Below, piece after piece: positions 15,071-23,255 of a stretch of DNA of 41,100 nt. Position numbers and translations under genes: made by a program. Below the pieces are notes generated by a model. The model was not told where the DNA came from. It worked only from the letters and a program-made list of their open reading frames with translations, and did not search any database. How positions within the stretch are numbered: the stretch's first letter is position 1; each line of letters opens with the position of its first letter. This stretch comes from Lachnospiraceae bacterium (lineage in GTDB: Bacteria > Bacillota > Clostridia > Lachnospirales > Lachnospiraceae): assembly GCA_009780115.1 (NCBI GenBank), contig WRAQ01000028.1:1-41100 (forward strand), in the 5' to 3' direction.

Positions 15071-16231
15071 ATGTTAAAAATAGCAATCATCGGAACCGGT
15101 AATATTTCGCGGTTACATATAGAAGGTTATCAGGAATTTTCGGAAAAATGCCGGATAGTCGCCCTTTGTGACATTGTACCGGCCAAAGCGGAAGCAATGA
15201 AAGCTAATTATAATTTGGCGGAAGCGAAGATTTACGAATCTTATCAGGATATGCTATCAGAGGGCGGTTTTGATTTGGCCAGCATTTGTACGCCGCCTTT
15301 CTGTCATGCGGAAATATCTATTAATGCCCTGAAAGCCGGGGTGAACGTATTAGTCGAAAAGCCGATGGCGGCCTCGCTTGAGGAATGCGACCAAATGCTT
15401 GCGGCTGAACGTGAAAGCGGTAAAATTTTATCAGTCATTGCTCAAAACCGTTTCCGTGACCCGATTAAGAATTTGAAAGCAGTTTTGGACAGCAATCTGG
15501 CCGGGCGGGTACTTCACGCGCAGGTAGATTCGTTCTGGTGGCGCGGCCATAGTTACTATGACTTGTGGTGGCGCGGCCGTTGGGACCGGGAAGGTGGTGG
15601 TTGCACGCTTAATCATGCAGTCCACCACATTGATATGTTATTGTGGATGATGGGTGAGCCGGATAAAGTGACGGCGTTATTAAGTAACGCAGCACATAAT
15701 AATGCTGAAGTTGAAGATATTTCGCTGGCTGCCCTTCGTTATCCAAACGGCGCACTTTCACAGATTACCAGTTCGGTAATTCATCATGGTGAAGAACAGC
15801 AACTGATATTCCAATGTGAAAAAGCGCGGATTTCGGCACCTTGGCAAGTTTATGCTTCAATATCACAACCTAATGGTTTCCCGGTTGAAAATAAAGAGTT
15901 AGCCGGGCAACTTGACGATTTTGTTACTGCTTTACCGCAATTAAACTACGAGGGACATACGGCGCAGATTGAAGATGTGTTGAAAGCGGTTGAAAACGGG
16001 ACCCGCCCATCGGTAGGCGGGATTGACGGGCGGCGGACGATTGCGCTGATTTGTGCGATTTATAGAGCCGGGACCCTTAAGCGTGAGACCGCGTTTACGA
16101 TTGATAAAGATGATGATTTTTATACGGTTGAGGGTATTTTAAAAAGTGTCCCGCGGTTCTTTGAAAAGACAGCATCGGTTGATGAATTGGGCGGGACGAT
16201 TACAGTCGGTAGTAATTATAAGTATTTTTAG
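15071..16231 (+). CDS. Gfo/Idh/MocA family oxidoreductase
   Basis: The 386-residue protein has an N-terminal Rossmann fold with the NAD(P)-binding loop IGTGNIS (7-13) and the family motif EKPMA (96-100), whose lysine is catalytic. The C-terminal alpha/beta domain contains GGGCTLNHAVHHIDML (about 177-192), whose histidines would bind the sugar substrate. Family members oxidise, reduce or epimerise sugars and inositols with NAD(P). Here a WWRG motif occurs twice in front of the GGGC motif. ACGGAGG precedes ATG 15071. The gene is followed by a second member of the same superfamily, suggesting a two-step conversion of a sugar or cyclitol. Substrate not deducible. Confidence 0.9.
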   Translation: MLKIAIIGTGNISRLHIEGYQEFSEKCRIVALCDIVPAKAEAMKANYNLAEAKIYESYQDMLSEGGFDLASICTPPFCHAEISINALKAGVNVLVEKPMAASLEECDQMLAAERESGKILSVIAQNRFRDPIKNLKAVLDSNLAGRVLHAQVDSFWWRGHSYYDLWWRGRWDREGGGCTLNHAVHHIDMLLWMMGEPDKVTALLSNAAHNNAEVEDISLAALRYPNGALSQITSSVIHHGEEQQLIFQCEKARISAPWQVYASISQPNGFPVENKELAGQLDDFVTALPQLNYEGHTAQIEDVLKAVENGTRPSVGGIDGRRTIALICAIYRAGTLKRETAFTIDKDDDFYTVEGILKSVPRFFEKTASVDELGGTITVGSNYKYF

Positions 16232-16345
16232 AAACTAGCCCGATAGGGCGGATTTCGAATGTTTTCAGGAGTACGAGAGTACGAAACGGAATTTATCCGT
16301 ACGTACGGAGCAATCCGTAGGTTTCTCTCAGTGAAAGGACATTTC

Positions 16346-17419
16346 ATGAATACAAGCGGTATGAATTATGCCCCGGCAGCGATTCCGGCACCGGTGGTTA
16401 AAGCAGGTGAATTTATTTTTGCGGCGGTCGCATTGGATCACGGGCATATTTATGGCCAGTGTGAAGGGTTGATCGGGGCAGGCGGGATCCTTAAATGGGT
16501 TTATGACCCCGATGAAAAAAAGCTTGACCATTTTTGCCGGGCCTTTCCTGATGTGAAACGTGCCCGCAGTGAAGCCGAAATACTTGAGGATAAAGAAGTA
16601 AAATTAGTAACAGGCGCGGCGGTAACGAGTGAGCGTTGCGCGCTGGGGCTTAGAGTTATGGATGCCGGTAAGGATTATTTTACTGATAAAGCACCGCTTA
16701 CTACTTTGGAACAATTGGCTTTAGCGCGGGAAGCAGTTATCCGCACCGGCAAGAAATACATGGTTTATTATAGTGAACGTTTGCATGTTGAAACGGCGGT
16801 TTTTGCCGGACAATTGATTGAGCAGGGCGCGATTGGCAAGGTATTGCAAGTCATTGGTTTGGGCCCGCACCGGCTTTCGGCCAAATCCCGTCCGGATTGG
16901 TTTTTTAAGAAAGAAAAGTATGGCGGTATCCTTTGTGATATAGGAAGTCACCAAATTGAGCAGATTTTATTTTATACCGGGGCAAAAGATGCTACGGTTG
17001 TTCGCAGTCAAATTGCTAACTACCATAACCCCGGATATCCTGAACTTGAAGATTTTGGTGATGCGATGCTAGTTACCGATAATGGGGCGACCGGATATTT
17101 TCGGGTTGACTGGTTTACACCCGACGGGTTGCAGATGTGGGGTGACGGGCGCAGCTTTATCCTCGGGACCGAAGGTTATATTGAGCAACGAAAGTATATG
17201 AACTTGGGAACCAAAGACGGTCCGGCGCATCTCTTCCTTGCTAATGGCAAAGAGGAAACACACTTTAACGTCTTTGGTAAGGTTGGTTATCCTTTTTTTG
17301 GTGAGTTGATTTTGGATTGTCTGCATCGTACCGAAAAGGCGATGACCCAGGAACATGCTTTTAAAGCAGCGGAGCTATGCGTTAGGGCGCAGATGCAGGC
17401 GGAGCGATTAGCGTTTTAG
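16346..17419 (+). CDS. Gfo/Idh/MocA family oxidoreductase (second)
   Basis: The 357-residue protein is a divergent member of the same superfamily. Its Rossmann start is variant (FAAVALDHGHIYGQ), and the usual EKP is DKAPL. The C-terminal domain keeps GGILCDIGSHQIEQILFYTG, which positions the substrate histidine. I start it at ATG 16346 because GAAAGGA lies at about 16333-16339; the open frame runs back to 16259 but that part looks like leader. The stop codon overlaps the left end of a large inverted repeat that continues to the convergent MerR gene. Probably cotranscribed with the preceding oxidoreductase. The substrate is unknown. Confidence 0.87.
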   Translation: MNTSGMNYAPAAIPAPVVKAGEFIFAAVALDHGHIYGQCEGLIGAGGILKWVYDPDEKKLDHFCRAFPDVKRARSEAEILEDKEVKLVTGAAVTSERCALGLRVMDAGKDYFTDKAPLTTLEQLALAREAVIRTGKKYMVYYSERLHVETAVFAGQLIEQGAIGKVLQVIGLGPHRLSAKSRPDWFFKKEKYGGILCDIGSHQIEQILFYTGAKDATVVRSQIANYHNPGYPELEDFGDAMLVTDNGATGYFRVDWFTPDGLQMWGDGRSFILGTEGYIEQRKYMNLGTKDGPAHLFLANGKEETHFNVFGKVGYPFFGELILDCLHRTEKAMTQEHAFKAAELCVRAQMQAERLAF

Positions 17420-17563
17420 CATCATGGGAGATATAATTCCAAAAGCGGCCCTTGAGAAACGTCGTTACTAGGTTTCGTATTTAAGAAACCATATGTAACG
17501 CAACGTTTCTCACGGAGCGCAAGCGTGCCCAGCGCTGGAATTGATATCTACCATGATGCTAAA
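17415..17563. repeat. Palindromic repeat, family B, copy 1 (joins two gene ends)
   Basis: Ends TTTAGCATCATGG (17415-17427) and CCATGATGCTAAA (17551-17563) are exact reverse complements, and pairing continues inwards through AGATAT and AATTCCA. An inner stem pairs GAGAAACG (17454) with CGTTTCTC (17504), GTTAC with GTAAC and GGTTTC with GAAACC. Both flanking genes end within the outer arms (TAG at 17417 plus strand and 17561 minus strand). The 41-nt core 17460-17500 recurs inverted at 37932-37972 with 39 matches. It can act as a bidirectional terminator. Confidence 0.88.
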
Positions 17564-18320
17564 GCAAATAACTTTTAATCGCTTCCCGCAAAAACTCGGT
17601 ACAGCCGTCCCCCAATTTGTCATAATTGGCGCGGAAACGTTCATCGGCAACATACATATTTGCAAGTCCGAGATGATATTCCCTGGTATATTGGGGATAA
17701 AAAACTTTTAGCCATTGTTTGTGCAATTCACAGGCTTTCTTTGCGGAATCAGAAGCCGGGTCGCCGGTTTCAAAAGCGACTTTTAGCATATCCTCAAACT
17801 CCAAGCGGATTCGTTCCCCTTCTTCATATTGTTCTTTCGTTAAACCCATTAATTTGGCGTTGGATTCATCGACGGTTTTGTTACCGTATTTTTCGCGGAT
17901 TTCCGCGCCGTATTTTTCTTCATTTTCATTAATAAGGGCTTGCTTAAAACCTGCGAATTTTTCTTGGTCTGACATTTTTGCTTCTCCTTTCATAACGGTC
18001 ATAGACTTTTTGACATTCATAATCAATTTGTCCAGCCGCTCTCTTTTTTGCTCAAGTGCCGTAAGATGGTTTGTAAATGCTTCCCCGCGGTCGAAATCGG
18101 CGGAAGAAAGCAATAAGCGGATATCCTCAAGGGAAAAATCCAGTTCCCGGTAAAATAATATCTGTTGTAAGGTATCCACTTGCTGCGCGCCATAAATTCG
18201 ATATCCCGATGAAGCGGATCTAGCCGGCTTTAAAAGTCCGATTTCATCATAATAGCGTAAGGTACGGGTACTGACCCCTGACATCCTGGCAAGTTTGTTG
18301 ATTGTGTATTCTATGGCCAT
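17559..18320 (-). CDS. MerR-family regulator with TipAS effector domain
   Basis: The 253-residue protein starts with a MerR winged-helix domain (TINKLARMSGVSTRTLRYYD, IGLLKPARSASSGYRIY; about 5-75), then a dimerisation coiled coil (about 80-115), and ends in a TipAS-type antibiotic-binding domain (about 125-250). TipAL-like regulators bind thiopeptides or other drugs and activate promoters with overlong spacers. Its own promoter has a 19-nt spacer with a central dyad, so it is probably autoregulated. The ATG comes 6 nt after the -10 box with no ribosome binding site. It is convergent with the oxidoreductase gene and divergent from nrdD. No efflux gene accompanies it. Confidence 0.9.
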   Translation of the reverse strand: MAIEYTINKLARMSGVSTRTLRYYDEIGLLKPARSASSGYRIYGAQQVDTLQQILFYRELDFSLEDIRLLLSSADFDRGEAFTNHLTALEQKRERLDKLIMNVKKSMTVMKGEAKMSDQEKFAGFKQALINENEEKYGAEIREKYGNKTVDESNAKLMGLTKEQYEEGERIRLEFEDMLKVAFETGDPASDSAKKACELHKQWLKVFYPQYTREYHLGLANMYVADERFRANYDKLGDGCTEFLREAIKSYLL

Positions 18321-18357
18321 GATGTTAGTATAAACCTTTACGTAACGTTAAAGTCAA
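18320..18357 (-). promoter_or_regulatory. MerR-type promoter/operator with 19-nt spacer
   Basis: On the minus strand TTGACT (18357-18352) and TATACT (18332-18327) are 19 nt apart. The spacer carries an imperfect dyad ACTTTAACGT-T-ACGTAAAGGT (8 of 10 positions symmetric). A long spacer with a central dyad is the hallmark of MerR-controlled promoters. The predicted start falls on the MerR ATG. Confidence 0.8.
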
Positions 18358-18532
18358 GCGGTTTTTTAAATTTTTTGCAAAGAAAAGAAAAATTCTAGCT
18401 TTATTTCGCAACATTATTGAAGCAAATATGATTCCTATAACTCTATTCTGGTTGTCATAATATCGTTGACGAATCCAGTCAGATTTACCGACCCGGTCGG
18501 TCAATATCGCCAAACCCACCAACTACGCGAAT

Positions 18533-18580
18533 CCACAATATATTATGCTTTGACCGATTATAATCCACAATATATTGTGT
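18533..18580 (+). promoter_or_regulatory. Tandem NrdR boxes upstream of nrdD
   Basis: CCACAATATATTATGC (18533-18548) and CCACAATATATTGTGT (18565-18580) fit the NrdR box (ACACWATATATWGTGT), the second almost perfectly. They start 32 bp apart, about three helical turns, as is usual for NrdR pairs. They lie just before the -35 box, so the ATP/dATP-sensing repressor NrdR should control nrdD. The rest of 18321-18714 holds only the two promoters and a short dyad (ACCGAC/GTCGGT near 18487-18501). Confidence 0.88.
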
Positions 18581-18587
18581 TTTGTGG

Positions 18588-18616
18588 TTGACATTTAGAT
18601 TTAGGGATGATAGAAT
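18588..18616 (+). promoter_or_regulatory. nrdD promoter
   Basis: TTGACA (18588-18593) and TAGAAT (18611-18616) with a 17-nt spacer, immediately after the second NrdR box. The leader is about 92 nt. Confidence 0.82.
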
Positions 18617-18714
18617 AAATGCAGTCGGTATTTTTTGTAATTATGTAAACTATTATAGTTATAATCAGCTAATAACGGAATGCCGGGAGAAAAGAGTCAT
18701 GGAGGATTTAAGGA

Positions 18715-21114
18715 ATGTTTCAAGTCGTAAAGAGGGATGGGGAAGTTACTGATTTCACTTTAACAAAAATAAATGATGCTATAATGAAAGCTTTTATCGC
18801 GACCGACAAAAAATATAATAATGATATCATTGATTTATTGGCGTTAAGGGTAACAGCCGATTTTCAGGACAAAGTAAGGGATGACGGCATTTCCGTTGAA
18901 GATATTCAGGATAGTGTGGAAAAGGTTCTCGAGCAAGCCGGATTTACGGAAGTGGCGAAAGCTTATATATTGTATCGTAAGCAGCGTGAAAAAATCCGTA
19001 ATATGAAATCAACAATTCTTGATTACAAAGAGATTGTAAATAGTTATGTCCAATTGGACGACTGGCGGGTTAAAGAAAATTCGACGGTCAGTTATTCGGT
19101 TGGCGGTTTAATTTTGTCCAATTCCGGGGCTGTTACGGCTAATTACTGGCTTTCAGAGATATATGACAGCGAAATCGGTGATGCCCACCGGAATGCCGAT
19201 ATTCATATCCATGACTTGTCAATGCTGACCGGTTATTGTGCCGGATGGTCGCTTAAGCAATTGATTACCGATGGGCTTGGCGGAATCACCGGGAAAATCA
19301 CCTCGGCGCCGGCATCACATCTTTCAGTCCTTTGCAACCAAATGGTCAACTTCCTTGGTATTATGCAAAACGAATGGGCCGGGGCCCAGGCTTTCTCCTC
19401 TTTTGATACATATCTTGCACCATTTGCCCGGGTTGACAATTTAACCTATCGAGAAGTAAAAAAATGTATTGAGGCATTTATTTATGGGGTAAATACGCCC
19501 AGCCGCTGGGGGACCCAGGCGCCGTTTACCAATATTACCCTTGACTGGACCGTACCTTCCGACTTGGCTGACCTTCCGGCGATTGTCGGCGGGAAAGAAA
19601 TGGATTTCTATTACAAAGATTGCAAAAAAGAAATGGACATGATTAACAAAGCCTTCATCGAAACGATGATTGAAGGTGATGCCCATGGCCGCGGGTTCCA
19701 GTACCCGATTCCGACTTATTCGATTACCCGTGATTTTGACTGGTCTGATAATGAAAACAATCGTCTCTTATTTGAAATGACTGCCAAATACGGTACCCCT
19801 TATTTTTCCAATTATATCAATTCGGATATGGAACCAAGTGATGTCCGTAGTATGTGCTGTCGTTTGCGCCTTGATTTAAGGGAACTACGTAAAAAAACCG
19901 GCGGTTATTTTGGTTCCGGCGAAAGCACCGGGTCGATTGGGGTTGTGACAATTAATATGCCAAGGATTGCTTATCAAGCTTCGAACAAGGACGATTTTTA
20001 TCGCCGCCTTAACCGGATGATGGATATTTCGGCCCGTTCGCTTCATGTGAAGCGGGAAGTTATTACCAAGCTGATGTCGGAAGGGCTTTATCCTTATACT
20101 CAAAAATATTTAGGCTCATTTGCCAATCACTTTTCAACGATTGGCTTGGTTGGAATGAGTGAAGCCGGCCTTAATGCAAACTGGCTGCGTTCAGATATGA
20201 CCGACAAAAAAACGCAGGAATTTACCCGCGAAGTGCTTAATCATATGCGGACCCGTTTGTCAGATTATCAGGAAGAGTACGGCGACCTTTTCAATCTTGA
20301 GGCATCCCCGGCCGAAAGCACCTCTTACCGCCTTGCAAAACATGACCGCAAGAAATGGCCCGGCATCAAAACCGCCGGACTGCTTGAAGACGTTCCATAT
20401 TATACTAATTCTTCGAATTTGCCGGTTGACTATACTAATGATATATTTGATGCCCTTGATATTCAGGATGCATTACAAACTCTTTATACTTCCGGGACGG
20501 TTTTCCATGCTTTCTTAGGTGAGAAATTGCCCGATTGGAAAGCGGCGGCATCATTAATCCGGACAATTGCGGAAAATTATCACTTGCCTTATTACTCACT
20601 TTCGCCGACTTATTCGATTTGCCAGGAACACGGTTACTTAGCAGGCGAGCAGAAAAAATGCCCGCATTGCCAGAAAAAATGTGAAGTATACAGCCGTATC
20701 ACCGGTTATTACCGCCCGGTTCAAAATTGGAACGATGGAAAATTACAAGAATATCAAAACCGGGTTAATTATGAAACAGAGAAGTCACAATTAAAAAAAC
20801 CGGTTACAAGTGTGGTGACTTTGTCGAGCAGCCATGATTTGGCGAATGAAGTTTTAGTGTCCGTTGAAAAACCGGAACATATCGCTTATCTTTTTACGAC
20901 AAAAACTTGCCCGAATTGCAAGATAGCCAAGGAATATTTAAGCGGTATATCATATATGACAATTGATGCCGAAGAGAATATGGAACTTGCGGCTCGTTAT
21001 GGGGTAATGCAGGCACCAACTTTAGTGGTTGTTGAAGGCGATGAGTTCAAAAAATATGTAAACGCAGTAAAAATTAAACAGTTTGTCGAGGAAACCCAAT
21101 TAGTTTTGGCATAA
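18715..21114 (+). CDS. nrdD: Class III anaerobic ribonucleotide reductase with fused redoxin domain
   Basis: NrdD makes deoxyribonucleoside triphosphates under anaerobic conditions with a glycyl radical. The 799-residue protein begins with an ATP-cone (about 1-95, FQVVKRDGEVTDF) for allosteric control, followed by the catalytic barrel. A cysteine cluster (C636, C649, C652, C656) fits the structural zinc site, and the radical glycine is G664 in RITGYYRP. Beyond the usual end there are about 100 residues with TKTCPNCKIAKEYL (C732, C735) and MQAPTLVVVEGDEF, a thioredoxin/glutaredoxin-like domain, which could deliver electrons directly. AAGGA precedes ATG 18715, and NrdR boxes control it. The activase gene nrdG is not next to it; an acetyltransferase gene starts 2 nt downstream instead. 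Confidence 0.93.
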   Translation: MFQVVKRDGEVTDFTLTKINDAIMKAFIATDKKYNNDIIDLLALRVTADFQDKVRDDGISVEDIQDSVEKVLEQAGFTEVAKAYILYRKQREKIRNMKSTILDYKEIVNSYVQLDDWRVKENSTVSYSVGGLILSNSGAVTANYWLSEIYDSEIGDAHRNADIHIHDLSMLTGYCAGWSLKQLITDGLGGITGKITSAPASHLSVLCNQMVNFLGIMQNEWAGAQAFSSFDTYLAPFARVDNLTYREVKKCIEAFIYGVNTPSRWGTQAPFTNITLDWTVPSDLADLPAIVGGKEMDFYYKDCKKEMDMINKAFIETMIEGDAHGRGFQYPIPTYSITRDFDWSDNENNRLLFEMTAKYGTPYFSNYINSDMEPSDVRSMCCRLRLDLRELRKKTGGYFGSGESTGSIGVVTINMPRIAYQASNKDDFYRRLNRMMDISARSLHVKREVITKLMSEGLYPYTQKYLGSFANHFSTIGLVGMSEAGLNANWLRSDMTDKKTQEFTREVLNHMRTRLSDYQEEYGDLFNLEASPAESTSYRLAKHDRKKWPGIKTAGLLEDVPYYTNSSNLPVDYTNDIFDALDIQDALQTLYTSGTVFHAFLGEKLPDWKAAASLIRTIAENYHLPYYSLSPTYSICQEHGYLAGEQKKCPHCQKKCEVYSRITGYYRPVQNWNDGKLQEYQNRVNYETEKSQLKKPVTSVVTLSSSHDLANEVLVSVEKPEHIAYLFTTKTCPNCKIAKEYLSGISYMTIDAEENMELAARYGVMQAPTLVVVEGDEFKKYVNAVKIKQFVEETQLVLA

Positions 21115-21116
21115 AA

Positions 21117-22040
21117 ATGTTGGAAATAAAAAACAAGTTATTTACATATGTTTACGGTTACAAAGAAAACAAAAATCTTAGGTACAGTTTTAATAATCTG
21201 ACCCAAAGAATATATGGGTTTGATTTTGAGAAGTGGTATCAAAACGGTTATTGGCAAGATACGTATATTCCCCATTCTTTAGTGTTCGAAGATGCTATCG
21301 TAGCAAATTTGTCAGTGAGTATTATTAATTTTGAACTATTTGGCGAGAAAAGAAAATATCTTCAAATCGGAACAGTTATGACCGCTCCGGAGTTTCGCGG
21401 GATGGGGCTTAGCCGTTTTCTGATGGAAAAAATAATGACAGAGTGGAAAAATAAATGTGATTTGATTTATCTTTTTGCGAATGACAGCGTTCTTTCATTT
21501 TATCCGCAATTCGGTTTTAAAAAAGCTGATGAATATCAGTTATCACAAGAAGTAGAAAGCAAATTTCTACAAACTGAATACCGGCAAAAATCCACACGGC
21601 TGAACTATATCCAAAAACTCAATATGGATGATAACCGGAACCGGTTAACAATAATCGAAAAAATCAAGCGGGCAAAACCGCTTTCTCAACTTTTCATGAC
21701 GGACAATATCGGACTGATTATGTTCTACTTAACGTCTTTTTTGAAGGACAATGTCTATTATATTGCGAAACATGACACCTACGTCATATTCGAAATTGAT
21801 GGTGATGTCATCTACTTACAGGATGTTTTTGGTGGACATGAGGTTAGTCTGGATGATATAATCAGATGCTTGATTACCAAAGAAACCAAAAAAGTAAAAC
21901 TGGGCTTCACACCGGAGTGTGAACAAGGTTTTGAAAAGAATCTGTTGCAGGAAGAAGATACGACCTTATTTGTTTTTGGTAAAGACGTAGAAAGATTTAG
22001 GGATAATAAAGTGATGTTCCCGATTTTATCACGTGCTTAG
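21117..22040 (+). CDS. GNAT family N-acetyltransferase
   Basis: The 307-residue protein has a GNAT domain in its N-terminal half: the IGTVMTAPEFRGMGLSRFL segment (about 82-100) is motif A, with RGMGLS binding the acetyl-CoA pyrophosphate, followed by LIYLFANDSVLSFYPQFGF (about 118-136), the motif B region. The C-terminal half (about 160-307) is an additional domain I do not recognise. ATG 21117 lies 2 nt after the nrdD stop and has no clear ribosome binding site, so translation is probably coupled to nrdD. The stop is followed 5 nt later by a family A palindromic repeat. Substrate unknown. Confidence 0.85.
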   Translation: MLEIKNKLFTYVYGYKENKNLRYSFNNLTQRIYGFDFEKWYQNGYWQDTYIPHSLVFEDAIVANLSVSIINFELFGEKRKYLQIGTVMTAPEFRGMGLSRFLMEKIMTEWKNKCDLIYLFANDSVLSFYPQFGFKKADEYQLSQEVESKFLQTEYRQKSTRLNYIQKLNMDDNRNRLTIIEKIKRAKPLSQLFMTDNIGLIMFYLTSFLKDNVYYIAKHDTYVIFEIDGDVIYLQDVFGGHEVSLDDIIRCLITKETKKVKLGFTPECEQGFEKNLLQEEDTTLFVFGKDVERFRDNKVMFPILSRA

Positions 22041-22045
22041 GTCAA

Positions 22046-22160
22046 GTAAGGCAGGTAAAAACATCTCGCAGTTGCCTTAGGCCGCCTTCTTCCCGAAAGA
22101 AAACTGAACGAATAAGCCGATTAGGCCGTAGCAACGGAGAGAGTTTATTACCTGACTTAC
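22046..22160. repeat. Dispersed palindromic repeat, family A, copy 2
   Basis: GTAAGGCAGGTAAAAAC at the left and the complement of GTTTATTACCTGACTTAC at the right form a long stem that continues through CTC and GTTGC to GGCC. The block 22075-22103 is identical to copy 1, and the orientation is the same. It fills the gap between the acetyltransferase gene and pyrF. Confidence 0.82.
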
Positions 22161-22190
22161 GCGATGTTGCAGTAAAGGAGAGAAAAACAC

Positions 22191-23138
22191 ATGATAGACC
22201 TATTAATAGAAAAAATAAAACAAACATCCGCCCCCATCGTCGTTGGCCTTGACCCAATGATGAAATTCATTCCCGGGCATATCAAGAAAAACGCCTTTGC
22301 CGAATTTGGCGAAACCCTAACCGGGGCCGGGGAAGCGATTTGGCAATATAATAAAGCCATCATCGACCATATTTACGATTTGGTCCCGGCGGTTAAACCC
22401 CAGGCTGCCATGTATGAGCAGTTTGGCCTTGAGGGATTAAAGGCATTTTCGAAAACGGCGGCTTATTGTAAAGAAAAAGGCTTAATTGTAATTGGCGATG
22501 TCAAGCGCGGTGATATTGGTTCCACCTCGGAAGCTTATGCCATCGGCCATCTCGGCAAGGTAAAAGTGGGTAATAATTACTTTTACCCCTTTCAGGAAGA
22601 TTTTATTACGGTGAACCCATATCTTGGTTCTGACGGAATTAAACCTTTCGTTGCGATAGCGAAAGAAGAAAACAAGGGCCTTTTTATCCTCGTGAAAACT
22701 TCGAACCCTTCGAGTGGTGAATTTCAAGACAAGCTAGTTGAAGAAAGGCCGCTTTATGAACTGGTTGCCGAAAAAGTTGTCGAGTGGGGCATTGACCATG
22801 TCGGTCAATATGGCTATGGTTATATCGGCGCGGTGGTTGGCGCAACTTACCCCGAGCAGGGTAAAAGGTTAAGGGAAATCATGCCGAAGGTCTTTATCCT
22901 CGTTCCCGGTTATGGGGCGCAAGGCGGAAAAGCAAGTGACCTCGCCCATTTCTTTAACCCCGATGGCCTTGGTGCAATTATTAATTCTTCGCGGGGGATT
23001 ATTGCCGCTTATCAGGAAGAAAAGTATGCGGAGTTTGGTGAAGAGAGATTTGCGGAAGCTTCGCGGGCCGCAGTGATTGAGATGATAGAGGATATAAAAA
23101 CGAAGATATTTTCTAAGTCGGTAAAAGACACCGATTAA
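22191..23138 (+). CDS. pyrF: Orotidine 5'-phosphate decarboxylase (type 2)
   Basis: PyrF decarboxylates OMP to UMP, the last step of de novo UMP synthesis. The 315-residue length and the motifs IVVGLDPMMKFIP at the start and IGDVKRGDIGSTS (about 102-114), with the catalytic Asp-x-Lys-x-x-Asp arrangement, indicate the longer type 2 (Mycobacterium/Clostridium-like) enzyme. VPGYGAQGGKASD and INSSRGIIAAY form the phosphate-binding end of the barrel. AAAGGAGAG precedes ATG 22191. pyrE lies 1.3 kb downstream, separated by an AlkC-like gene. A family A repeat lies directly upstream, and I see no clear promoter in it. Confidence 0.95.
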   Translation: MIDLLIEKIKQTSAPIVVGLDPMMKFIPGHIKKNAFAEFGETLTGAGEAIWQYNKAIIDHIYDLVPAVKPQAAMYEQFGLEGLKAFSKTAAYCKEKGLIVIGDVKRGDIGSTSEAYAIGHLGKVKVGNNYFYPFQEDFITVNPYLGSDGIKPFVAIAKEENKGLFILVKTSNPSSGEFQDKLVEERPLYELVAEKVVEWGIDHVGQYGYGYIGAVVGATYPEQGKRLREIMPKVFILVPGYGAQGGKASDLAHFFNPDGLGAIINSSRGIIAAYQEEKYAEFGEERFAEASRAAVIEMIEDIKTKIFSKSVKDTD

Positions 23139-23144
23139 GAAAAG

Positions 23145-23154
23145 CTAAAGCTTC
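23145..23154 (+). repeat. CTAAAGCTTC motif, first of four
   Basis: CTAAAGCTT occurs here and at 25135-25143, 25700-25708 and 25765-25773, always between genes and on the plus strand. The two last copies extend to a 17-bp direct repeat (25695-25711 and 25760-25776). Confidence 0.5.
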
Positions 23155-23255
23155 GTTTAGGGAAGAATGGCTAAAGAAGGGCAGCATCGATTATTTAAAG
23201 GTTAATAAATTTTATCCTTTTAACCGGTAGCAAAGCAGAAAAGCAGGAGGAAACT

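Noticed and set aside
16259-16345. Extended N-terminus of the second oxidoreductase
   Set aside because: The residues do not fit the family and GAAAGGA is placed for ATG 16346.
22161-22190. PyrR-type attenuator before pyrF
   Set aside because: No PyrR-binding loop or terminator/antiterminator pair can be seen; the upstream structure is the family A repeat.
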